From the NCBI GenBank assembly GCA_949130495.1, contig OX422214.1, positions 251,414,187-251,478,186 of the forward strand: 64,000 nucleotides of DNA. The letters are read 5' to 3'. Positions within the stretch are counted from its first letter, which is position 1, and each line of letters starts with the position of its first letter. This document shows, piece after piece, positions 10,732 to 21,684 of this stretch. A program made the translations under genes and the position numbers. The notes beneath the pieces were generated by a model. The model was not told where the DNA came from. It searched no databases and saw only the letters and a list, made by a program, of their open reading frames with translations. This DNA is from Sambucus nigra (Eukaryota > Streptophyta > Magnoliopsida > Dipsacales > Adoxaceae).

Positions 10732-13700
10732 TGTAACACGCCGCCTGAGAAAATACAGGGGTGATTAGTCCTTTATTATATTAAAATAAAATATCTAGTT
10801 GGTTCATTCTCAGCATTACTATCGATTTTTTTTACTAACCATTTAGTATTTTAAAAGCTAGTTTTATCGTTATAATTAACAAGAAACCAAATAAATTTAT
10901 AATACCACATTACACATTCAACAATCGACCACATAATGACTATCGTGACAAAATAATACAAAGGTGTTTGGAATACATAATTTAGTACGAAATAATAATA
11001 AAGTTATCCATAATAAAACTAACCCAACAATGTGAGAAAAAAATAAAATGAAGTTCTCTATCTATGAATGAAGTCCGAATAAAAGGGAAACATATGATGT
11101 GGCCAATATTTCCCCTAAGGTCACAGCCTCTAAAGTTTTTACATGACCCTATATGATCCCTACCGCGGACATATCCTTGGACACCGCCTGGGAACAGAGA
11201 TACCCCAACCCCCTTTATACTTGAGACTTATAAGAACTTGGGAGTAACATGCGTCGCTACCTGGGAACAAACATGTTGTGGCATCATCTCCATTACCTAA
11301 CTGTTGCCTTGTATCAGACAGGTTGTGGTCCCTCCTTACGCTGCTTTGCAGCTACAGCCCCTAGAAGACATCTCTCTCTCCTATAAATACAAGGCACAAA
11401 CCTGATTATAGGGGATTCAAACAGATCAGATATGGGAGAGACTAAAAAGAATTCATAGGCGAAGCCCTGCTTAACTCTACTCTCTCTCTCTCGAGCACAC
11501 TGGGCTTGGGGGCTCACTCCCTGCCATAGCTCCACCGATCCACATGCCACATCCTACTGCCTCAATTTTACGCCAAACATGGCCATGTAATCTTGTACTA
11601 TAACATTTGAATAATGTGAGTGGGGCAGAAAAGTGGATGTAGGCCAATTTTAATGACCGAATCACTCTATATCTTATGCTTTGTCTCTTAACATTATTTA
11701 TATCTATCTTATACTTGATATGTTGATATGAGAATGAAATTTGTCTGATTTCACATATCAACAACATGCCCGACTCAAACAAGTAGCTCACAAGTAGAAT
11801 ATGGAGGCGTATAATATCAAGGTCCTGCAACTTCCACAGCAGCTGCAACACACAAAAAGATAGAACCTGATAAGCCTGGTGTCCCTGTAGCCGGGCACAT
11901 AAAATGTTTTACAAAAGAAAAGAGATTTAAAGAAAACTGGTTGGAACCCGAGCAAAATAGTTTAAAATTTTAGCAAGTGTTTAAATGCAAAATTTGTAAA
12001 TATTATATACATGTTAGGTTTGCGTACGCTTACTTGAGATAATCCCCTATCATCTAATGTGCATGCCTAACGTGTATATCTAACCCATCTTAGTTATGCT
12101 ACCCCGCCGAACTCATCCAAAACTAATTCTATTACTACACATGATAACTCGTAACATTCACCCGTATCGCTTATACCATACGTTATCACATTCTTCTTTT
12201 CTATGTGTCAATTATAACTTCTCATTTTATAATTAAATACTCACATACTAGAGTTATCTTAAATATCATTATCTTTCTCCTCTACTAGGCACACATAGTA
12301 TAATAAGTCATCACGATATATATAATTATCACTATATATATAACAATACTGCACCCATAGGCTGAGACCTCCTGGTGCATGCATACTCTGCTATCATGTC
12401 TTGGTACTTCACGTGCAAAATAAAGGACTATTAGCTCAGTGTCTCGCTTGAACTTTAAATTAAATTCACACATAATAGAGGCAAACATAGTCCTTAGCCG
12501 AATTGGTCACACACATACCTACGCTCCCATTCAACCGTCCAAACTATCATACTCTTAGATAACATGTATCCAAGGTCCTATGTTCAGGGTACTAGTGTAA
12601 AATCCTCTCCAATGGGATCATCAGGATAAAAATGCCCATGTCGCGAAACCTCCTCCCGATAGCAAGCAACGTTGGTATGTCATACACAAAATATATCATA
12701 TAATAGGTATACACACAACCTATTAAAATCAGTAGGTGTACACACAACCTGAATACCAGTATTTATACGTTGTATATTTCTCTCTAATACTTACAATACA
12801 TTGTAACTCACGATCAATCTCTCTATCATATATCATCAAACATAATTCACCCATCTAAGGCCTTTTTATTTCCCTTTTAAATAATTTCTAAGTAGTTAAC
12901 CCAAATCGCACACTACTCGTCCTCAAAATAAAATTCACTCAAATATCGGTACAAGCCATTTTCCTTCTCTCGAAGATACTATGTCAAATTTAAACTTTTC
13001 CGGATAAGATTCCCTTTTTCTGAAATGTCTCTCGAACGAACCTGGCATCTCGTTCAAATGAAATGTCCAGGTTGTTCGAGAGAGATATAACCTCGTTTAA
13101 TCCTAATCGTTCAAACGAGATTTTTCTAGTTTGTCTTCTACCTCCAGAATCTGCATTTTTCCACCATTTTTTATATATTGACCCTTCATTCCATAACTCT
13201 AAAATCCCATAAAAATGTGTCCAGTAATAAATGAACGTATATACATGATTTCTAACCGTTTGTATCCATTAAATCATCAAATAAACTCAAATCAATTTGA
13301 TTAATTCATGGTTGTTCTCTAAAAAAATAGTTTACCATTAATCACCAAGGCAATATATAAAACTCAGATTTTTTGAAATTTTAATCGTTAAACATTCATC
13401 CATTTCATCTTCTAACATAAACTTTAATTGCTACTATCAATTCTACCCAAAAATGTAATTTCAATTCCTCAAATTTATCATAAACATTCATGAATTCCAA
13501 AGTAGTAAATATCCTATTCTAACATGGATATTTAATTAGATAAAAATTCAGCAAGATAAACACTTGCCTCTTATGGTAGGTCTGATCTGTTGAAGAAGAA
13601 ATATATGGTTGTGGTCTCCTCTCTTTGATCTACAATTTGGTAATGATTTTGGTGCAAGATGATGACTTTTGGCCTTAGAACTCCTAGGAACTCTCTTCTT

Positions 13701-14192
13701 CTCCCTTATGTTATCTCCCTTTGTTTTAGTAAGTGTAAACTCTCATGTATCTTGCGTACTATTATATAAAACCTTTCAATTTTATTCTGTCCCTTTTCCC
13801 CAAAATTTTAAAAGACCATGATACCCCGTCGGGTGCTGGTTTGGTTTAAAAGTACCCCGGGACCCAAACTAAACTCCTAGGTAGACTTTTTTGACTATTT
13901 CGTCCCTTCCGGACACACTGGCGCACTCAAAATGACCATATGAAATACCAAGAATGAAATTATATTTTATTTCCCAGTTTAAATCCTGACACGATTGACA
14001 TGCGCATCCCGATTCAATTTATCATAACTGCCATATGTTTCAATCGTGACAATTTTAATTATCTCATATCATTATTATTACTCATTCACTAAGTAATATT
14101 CAATATAAATCAATATTAACCCTTATCTCTCTAATCAATATTTATTTAAATTAATTCCACATTTAAAATCATTAAAATTACAGAGTATTACA
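10732..14192 (-). repeat. 5' LTR of the chromovirus (3461 bp)
   Basis: It runs from TGTAATACTC (14192, minus strand) to GTGTTACA (10732). The first 1.9 kb has a matching partner in the 3' LTR; the last 1.5 kb (10732-12261) has none in the window because of the Tat A insertion. A TCG-palindrome cluster lies at 13025-13124 and a minus-strand TATAAAT at 12761-12767, a plausible promoter. There is a short CT run near 11482. The small open frames at 11314-11851 are not convincing genes. Confidence 0.85.
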
Positions 14193-14728
14193 CGACTTAA
14201 CCTCCACCCATTTGGTGAAGTAATCCACTGCCACTACCAAGTATTTGAACCTTCCTTTGGTCATAGGCAATGGACCGACAAGATCAATCCCCCAAATAGA
14301 AAAAGTCCAAGTGGAAGTAATTGGAGTTAACGTAGCCCCTAGTATTTTATGAATTACGGTAAACTTGTGAAATTTATCACACTTCTTTATCAAGGAAATA
14401 GAGTTTACTCTCATAGTCGTCCAATAGTATGTTGCATAGCTATCTTGCGCACTAATGATCGTCCTGCTGAATGAGCTCCACAATAACCTTCATGTACCTC
14501 TCTGATTAAGTCTGGTACATCGAGCAGGTGAACACAATGAAGTAATGAAACAATGTATCCACTTTTATAAAGAACTCCTCGTTCTAACACATGATTGATT
14601 GCCTTGAATCTTAACTTCCTAGTTTCTTTTGGGTCAGTAGGTAATATACATTTGTTAATGTAGCTTTTGATCGGATCCATCCATGAGGGACATAAATTTG
14701 TTGCAGTAAAAGTAACTATTATGTGCAA
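14193..14728 (-). pseudogene. Tat D integrase, N-terminal part, truncated by the chromovirus
   Basis: Reading leftward from 14728: the zinc-binding region (LREVHEGYCGAHS-like context, seen as IREVHEGYCGAHSAGRSL), then WGIDLVGPLPMTKGRFKYLV and DYFTKWVEVKS, the start of the integrase catalytic core with its first Asp. The frame breaks near 14410-14483, where the two pieces overlap in different frames. The sequence stops exactly at the chromovirus LTR end (14192), so the rest of the core and its second and third acidic residues are displaced out of the window. Confidence 0.85.
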
Positions 14729-14729
14729 G

Positions 14730-15370
14730 AATTTCCATAGGTATATTTCTCCTGAGTTCTATCATGCTGTAGAGGCTAGTCGAGCAAGTGCATCGTCTTT
14801 GGCATTATCTACCCTTGGTATTCTTACCATTTTGATTGAAGCAAAATTGGATATGATTTCTATGGTTTTAGACAGGTACATTATTATTAGTTCTCCTCTG
14901 ACTCCCTATATTTGGAGCACTTAGTTAATAATGAGTTGAGACTCACTATGTGCCATAGCCTGCTCGGCCCCCAATGAATAAGCTAACTCCAAACTTGTGA
15001 TTAATGCTTTGTACTTCGCATCATTATTATAGGCTTGGAATAAAAAATAAATTGCATAGTCCACATCAATATCGTTCAGAGTATTAATGGTAAGACCTCC
15101 TCCACTACCAATAGCACATGAAGATCCATCTACATACAACTTTAAAATTGGAACATCGTCATTGGAACTTTTTTTAGATTGCACACCTTTTTAGAATATT
15201 TTATTTCTCTGCTCATTATACATTTGAGTCATCTCTTGGGAAACTGATGTTTTAGGTTGGTCGGCGATCTTTTTAGTTTGTTTTGGGGTTGAGATTTTTT
15301 TCGGGAAAGTATGCTCGGTAGGCAAACTTGGGATGGTGATCGCTTTTGAATACGTGAATTTAGGAATCAG
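14730..15370 (-). pseudogene. Tat D second (archaeal-type) RNase H region
   Basis: Minus-strand frame 15184-14921 reads LKLYVDGSSCAIGSGGGL followed by AYNNDAKYKALITSLELA, the start of the additional RNase H domain that is a hallmark of Tat-lineage elements. Its first Asp (VDGSS) is present. The usual EYEAL glutamate is replaced (here KYKAL). The remainder down to 14730 is broken by stops. Confidence 0.75.
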
Positions 15371-16880
15371 ATCTGCTACATCTTGTACATTCAGCGCTGC
15401 CCTTAGCTAATAAAAGACTTTATATTCTCCTAGTTCTACTACCCAAGACATCAATCTCTCTGATTTCTTAAGTTTGTGAAGTCCATGGAAGAGATGTAAA
15501 TCTGTGTAAACCACAATGGTATGTTCTTAAAAGTAGCGCTTCATCCTCCTTGAGGCTCCAATAAGGGCAAGAGATAGCTTTTCTAATTGAGGATATCTAA
15601 CTTTTACTCTTCTAAATGCTTTGCTAGTGTAATACACTAGATTTTGAACTCCATTTTCCAACCTGACTAATGTTGAGCTAACAGCAAATTATGAAATTAC
15701 CAAATATAGATACAAGTTGTCCCCTATAATTGGTTGGGAGATTAGTGGTAGAGATCTTAAATAATTTTTTAACTCCTGAAAGATGTGTTCACATTCTTCA
15801 TTCCATTCAAAAGCTTTCCTGAGTACTTTGAAGAATGGTAGGCATTAATTAGTAGCTCATGATACAAATCGATTGAGGGCGATCGCTCTTCCCATTTACT
15901 TCTTCACATCTTTCTTTCATGTTAGGTATTATATTTCAATTAGTTCCCTTATTTTATCTGGATTGGCTTCAATTCCTCTTCGATTCACAATGAAGGCTAA
16001 GAAAATTCCTTTTTGGATGCTTAACACACATATAGTCAAGTTGAGTTGCATTTCATGTTTTTCCAGCTGATTGAGTGTGTGACTTAGGTCTTTGATGTGG
16101 TCAACAACTACCTTGCTCTTGGTAAGCATGTCGTCAACATATACTTCTACATTTTTCTGATTTGTTCTTTAAAAACGTTATTCACCAGACTTTGGTTTGT
16201 TGCTCGACCATTGTTAAGCCCCAAAAGCGTAACATTGTAGCAGTAAGTACCTCGACTGGTGATGATGGATGTGCTTTCTTATCCTTCAATTTCATTTTTA
16301 TCGGGTTGGAACCGAAGTAGGAATCCATAAAGCTTAGCAACTCATGACCTGTAGTTGTATCTACCAATTGATCAATTCTTGATAAAGGAAAGTGATATTT
16401 TGGGAATGCTTTATTGACATTAGTGAAATCCACACACATTCTCCATTTGTTATTCTTATTTTTTACCATTAATACATTGGACAACCAATTAGGGTACTTG
16501 ACATCCTCAATCAAATGAGATTTCTAAAAAAAATTCAACTTATTCTTGGATATACACATTTTTCTTGGGACTGAATACTTTGTGATTTTTCTTGATCGGC
16601 TTAGCATCTTTGTTGATATTGATTTAATGGCATGTGAAGTTAGGGTCAATTCCAAGCGTATCCTCATGGATCCAAGCAAACAAGTTTTTCATCTCTTTAA
16701 GAAATACAATTAATTCCTATTTAAAGGACAGTGTTTGGTTTTAGCCTATCAGAGTGGTTCTCTCTGGATTGTCATCATCTAGTACGACAGTTTTTGTGGC
16801 TTCCACAACTTGCCCTTTGACAAAATTAGCTTCATCACGGGTATCTAAGGTGTCAATCTGGAAAGTGGTGGTGCTCTTTT
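15370..16880 (-). pseudogene. Tat D reverse transcriptase and first RNase H
   Basis: Running leftward: a linker (FLKEMKNLFAWIHED, near 16700), the RT palm start (CVDFTNVNKAFPKYHFPLSR, 16514-16182), the YVDDML catalytic box on the minus strand at about 16117-16152, KGIFLAFIVNRRGIEANPDK (16129-15929), and the RNase H region with YYTSKAFRRVKVRYPQLEK and a TDLHLFHGLHKL segment (about 15600-15400). Several frame changes and stops, for example just after 16182 and near 15700, disable it. It lies directly downstream of the protease remnant. Confidence 0.8.
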
Positions 16881-17236
16881 GAACCTTTTGCTAGTCGATA
16901 GAGGTATAGTATCATTCTCCGGCCTCCATTTGATTGCCCTTTACCACACCAACCCCATATTAAGTAGGGAATTTCATACACTGAGGAACTATGGATGCTA
17001 CTGCTTAGAACTTCTTCAATCTGACTCTGGAGAGGATCATATTATAGGCAGGGGGAATATTCTTGTCCAAGAATATGAAGCGAATCTTCTCGGTTCGATC
17101 CTAGTGACGATCAATACTTCTAATTTGACAGTCCGCAAAGGATAAACCTTTTCTCCAAAAAACTCGATTAAAGGTCGATGATAGGGTTCTAGTTTTCCAT
17201 CTCGCAACCCCAAACTGTGAAATAAAATTTATAACA
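16880..17236 (-). pseudogene. Tat D protease, distal half
   Basis: Minus-strand sequence immediately left of the solo LTR reads LGLRDGKLEPYHRPLIEFFGEK, the conserved segment that follows the active-site motif in Tat proteases. The active-site half is on the other side of the solo LTR (19608-19638). It continues toward the RT linker with in-frame stops. Confidence 0.7.
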
Positions 17237-17241
17237 TAACA

Positions 17242-19602
17242 TGTAACACCCCGTGTTTTTATTAACTAATTTGATTAATTAATTGGAAAATTAAAAATAA
17301 ATAAAAGTTTGGATTTAATGATTTTTATTAGTAAAATATGTTGGTTTTGATTTTAGAAGAATAAAAATTCAATAAGAATTGAAATCGTATTTAAATGGAT
17401 TTTTAATTGAGTTTTTAATTAATTTTTTCGCCTTATAGGCATTTTGTGGGGGAACTGTTGCCAGACCTATAGGGTCGATCGATCGACCCTGGGAGTCAAT
17501 CGATCGGCTGTGCCCAAATTTTGAGTCAGTGAGTTATATTTTGAGAGTTTGAGTTGGTTTAGGATTCTTAATTGGTATTTAATCATTCTAATTCAACGGG
17601 AGACTTCTCATAATCCCTTTTTTCCAAGTTTTTCGCTAGAGAGCTCTTCAAAGAGTTTTTCCTCTCCACCTTATTCATCAACCTCCAACATAATCATGTT
17701 TTTGTCACAAGTTTTGGAAGGCTTAAATGGGGTTTAATCAAGTTGTTCAAGAACACTTCTTTACTAATTTTTTGAGAGGAATCTAACCGTGCTACCAGAT
17801 TTTCTTCATTTTAAATCATAAGCATGAATACTTTATTTTCTTCCTTTAATATTATGCATTTTAAGTGTCGCCTAAACCCTTAATCATGTGTTTTTTTATT
17901 AAAATCAATTAGTAACTTAATTAAAGAAAGTGGACACCTAAATTTTGGGACTGTTTTTATGAAAATTTTGAATATGATTTAATCTTTGAAACCCTTGGGT
18001 GCGTAGGTTAGATTTATGGGTTTTATGATTTTGGGTGCAGGTTCTCGTGTAGATTTTTTATGGGATTATTTATATGGTTAACGGGACGCACGCACAATTA
18101 TAAAAATTAGATGGCTTATAAAAGAGAACGTTTTGTCATAGTGAATAATATTGCATGCTGATTAATTTGACATTATTGAATAGAATGAATTATGTTGAAA
18201 ATAATGACGTGCTATTAATTGAATTAAATTAAATTGGGGCTTTATGATTATATTGTCATGTTGTGTTTATAATTTATGATATTGTGTGGATTATTTTTAT
18301 TAACTTTTTCCATCACGGGGATGAAGGGCTTTTGGGTAGTATATTCCTCTCCTCTATTTTAGGATGCTTACTAGGTATGGGACTAGTGGGTAGCCCTTGG
18401 TTAAAATTTATACTTGCTAGGTATGGGATTAGTTAGTGTAAATTAGTGGGGATTTTATATCTCGTGGTGGGGAAGATTTTTATGTTATATCGCCTTCTCG
18501 TTAGCCTAGGCATGAGACTAGGACGTGTTTTATATTGGTGATTAATCCTATATGTAGGATAGGGTGCATGTGCACTTGGGGACCCTTACGTATGGGACTA
18601 AGGGGTATTTTAAGGATCTCACATCGATTAAAAGGGTGGGGTAATTTATAAATTGTGAAATTGAGAAAATGAGAACTAATGTGTAAGATAAAACGGGTAT
18701 TAAAATTTGTAGCAAAATAATGTGTCAGGGATCGATAGTTTTAACAGGTCAGGGAACGATTTATGTCGTGTCGTGTGTGCAACCTTGTCATGGGGTAGGG
18801 TCGACTGTTTAAACGAATCAGAGGCCATTTGATAAGGGGAAGTACGAGACTTTGGTGGATTGCCACCCGGGGCGGGAGGAACGCCATAATAAAAAGTGAG
18901 AACAATAATAAAATTGGGTTAATTAAATTAAATTAACATCGTGGGACTTGGGAATTTAAAATCATATTGGTGTGCTTCTTTGAATGGGAAATTCCGAGGG
19001 CAGTTAGTGATTTTTATTTATCGCATTTAATTATCTCGTTTAATTAAAATACTCTATTGTGATATTTATTGCCTATAATGCTACTGTATGGGTTCACAGA
19101 CCCTATTTGAGGGGAGTAGTGTGTATTCATTCTCGGGGATCTGACCTCGTGCTTTGACTAACTTTTTCAGGTATTAGAGCTGAAGTAGTTGCATAGGATT
19201 ATTTGGAGAATTTCTTGAAGGTGCAGTTGGAGTTATTTACTTTATAGGTATTAGTTAATTATAGTTTCCTTTACTTTGTTTTTGCACTGAGACTTAGTTC
19301 ATGGTTTTCTTGGGCCATTCGATTCTAAAGTTGTATGAGTTTTATTCAGATATTTCATTATGGAGTCAGTTGGAGTTTATTCAGTTTTTTACTATTGGAG
19401 ATTAATAATTATCTGGAGTTTTAGCATGTGATGGATGTTTTTATCTTAGTTGTTAATATCATTTGGAATTTATTCAAATGTTTATCGTGTGGATTGATTT
19501 TATAATGTTTCAAATATGTCACATGCTGAGAATGGTATTTATTTACTCTCACCCGGCTTAGTTTTGGTGGCGACCGACGCTAGAATTTAGCGGGCTGCGA
19601 CA
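17242..19602 (+). repeat. Solo LTR, Tekay/Del-like (2361 bp)
   Basis: It starts TGTAACACCCCG and ends GGGCTGCGACA, typical of Tekay/Del-type chromovirus LTRs, and is flanked by TAACA at 17237-17241 and 19603-19607. The flanks rejoin into the Tat D protease. This leaves no room for an internal region, so it is a product of LTR-LTR recombination. It has a TCGATCGATCGA palindrome cluster at 17471-17512 and four diverged copies of a CTAGGTATGGGACTAG unit between 18360 and 18600. Its sequence differs from the chromovirus LTR at 10732-14192, so it is a separate family. Confidence 0.85.
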
Positions 19603-19643
19603 TAACATCCATTGAACTACCATTATCCAAGAGAATTCTTGTT
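19603..19643 (-). pseudogene. Tat D protease, active-site fragment between two insertions
   Basis: Only about 40 bp of Tat D remains between the solo LTR and the SIRE element. On the minus strand it reads ILLDNGSSMDVM, the aspartic protease active site (D-N-G-S). It joins logically to the distal protease half at 17236 and to the upstream protease/gag sequence at 29495. Confidence 0.8.
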
Positions 19644-21608
19644 TGAAGCACCTTATACTTTTGACTTGCTTAAGTCTATACTGTATAAGTGTTCATCTAA
19701 TTTGGAAATAGTGACAAAATTGGTTGTCCAACCTAGAAACCAAAAAGCCTCAGAACATTTCTCTCTAATCCTCTTCAATGATTCATGAAGGTATAAATTG
19801 AATCACACTACACACAATTAGAAGTGCATACATGTGTTCATATTGCTTAAAATTGAATGTGTGATTAATTCCCCTTAATTTGATGCTTTAAATTTTTTGG
19901 GAATTTTTAAATATTTTTTAAACTTTTTTTTAAATAAATGTTTTTATTAATAAAATGGGATTATAAAATTTGTGGGTTTAACATTCTATTTTGTAAACTT
20001 CTTTTTTCACTCGAATGGTTGGTTGGGTAGAATCTCAAAGCGCTAGAGACTTCAGGGTGCCTTCTGTAATTACTTTGGACGCGCATGTGTGAGCCACTCA
20101 TATGTCAACACTTGTCATCCTCCGGGTGTACCTATTTATGTTTGTTATGTGAGAGGGTTGGATGGTTGATTGCTGAACGTTGGATCATTCCTAATCGAGG
20201 GTCTTCATGTGTTCTTAGTTAATCCCGGTGCTATCCATATGAACCAATCACAATCCTTTTTAATCACCGATGTTTTATAACCTTTGGATCAAGTCAAAGT
20301 TTGCAAGACTTGATTTCAGCCCTTGATTTCCCTCGAACATCCAGAACCTTCCCTCAGCCCTATATATACCCTTCACTTCTCAGCCTTAAAAGACTTTTGG
20401 GCATTCGTCTTTCTGAGAGAAAAAAAATAGAGAGAAGAGAGAAGTGAGAGAGAAGAGAGAAAAGAAAAGAGAGAAGAGAGAGAAAGGAAAAAAACTGTTA
20501 GCCAAACCCTAACCCTAAACACTTCAACTCTGAAACAAACCTTCGTATATTCAACCCCAAACACAACCCTGAGTGTTTGAGAGAGAGAGTGGCTTGTTCA
20601 TATCGAAGTTGTAACCTCCTTGGCTTTGATCTTGTTCACAACTTAAACATTCGTGTGAAGATCTTGTTTCTTTTTCATAGAAACTTTAGTTCTACACTCT
20701 GCATGTTACATTTTCACTAGATCTGCATATTTACTACTTGATTTAAGAAAATCTTTACTGATTTGGTTTTGAAAATGTTTTGTGGTTTCGATTCTTACGA
20801 AACTTAACCTTGACCTAGTTGGATTCACACTTGGAGATTTTCAATCTCACAAATGTTTTCAAAAAGAGATTGATTGAGATCTTAACCGATTTTAAAAGCT
20901 AGATATCCGTGGAATCTCGGTTATATTAAAGTTCAAACAGGTTTATAGGTCTGTAAGAAAGAAAGAAAACAAAATCACTGCGCATAGTCTTTATATGTAA
21001 TTTACTAGGACTGTCTATAAATCTAAGTGTGTGTGAGTTCATGCATGTTTGTAGGAACCACTACACAAACACTTAACACACTACTACACTGGAAGTGTTG
21101 TGTATAAGATCTAAGATCATTCAGTCGACATAAGGAAGCTAAAGCGAAGGAAGTTAGCAAACTGGAAGAACATCATCAACAAATCAGATCTATGAGAAGT
21201 TAGAAGGACACCAAGTGGGGTATATTCCTAAACTTAGAATAGGTTGATTTGTGTGCTTGCATGTTGTATTGTTTGTAACTATTATTTGTTATTAGTGGAT
21301 TTTTACTTTTGTGATTTGAAGTCACCGTGGATGTTTCCTCTGTTGGGAGAGGTTTTACCACGTTAAAAACTGTGTGTTGATTATCTTCATCTACTCATCT
21401 CATTCTATAAGTGTGCTGAATTTTTGAAACTGCCTTAGTTTTAAAAAACTGATTACACAGTCTTAATTACTCTCGTACATAAGTTTCTTTGTAAACACAT
21501 CTTGTTTATAATTTTTATTTTTCAAAAGAAAAGGGTTTCTTCAACAAACATCTCGGAGTTGCTTATACAGTTTAATCTTGTATTAAACGGCATTAGCGAT
21601 GTTTTTGA
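19644..21608 (+). repeat. 5' LTR of the SIRE element
   Basis: It starts TGAAGCACC and ends TTTTTGA where the partner LTR ends TTTTTCA, so the terminal CA has mutated. A TATA box (CCCTATATATACCC) lies near 20360, followed by a purine-rich GA tract (20417-20490) and a telomere-like AACCCTAACCCTAAAC. More than 1.2 kb follows the TATA box, so R-U5 would be long. The first 215 bp differ from the 3' LTR at about four positions. Confidence 0.92.
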
Positions 21609-21610
21609 AT

Positions 21611-21622
21611 TGGTATCAGAGC
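21611..21622 (+). promoter_or_regulatory. Primer-binding site of the SIRE element
   Basis: TGGTATCAGAGC, complementary to the 3' end of initiator methionine tRNA, two bases after the LTR end. Confidence 0.93.
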
Positions 21623-21684
21623 CCTGTTAATTTTTATTTCAGAAGATCTTGTGTTTCTGAAATCGTTTTCTGAAAAACCTAACT

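Larger units (their letters stand above)
4588..14192 (-). mobile_element. Tekay-like chromovirus (Ty3/gypsy), degenerate, interrupted by Tat A
   Basis: Two long direct repeats (4588-6591 and 12262-14192) match at high identity and both end in ATTACA on the + strand, the reverse complement of an LTR beginning TGTAAT. A polypurine tract (minus strand GGGGGAGTA, next to 6592) and a primer-binding site (10718-10729) place the element on the minus strand, with a 3461-bp 5' LTR at 10732-14192 and a 4.1-kb internal region. The 3' LTR is visible only as its first 2.0 kb because Tat A is inserted at 4587/4588. The missing 1.5 kb should lie left of the window. The element itself interrupts the Tat D integrase at 14192/14193. 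Confidence 0.85.
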
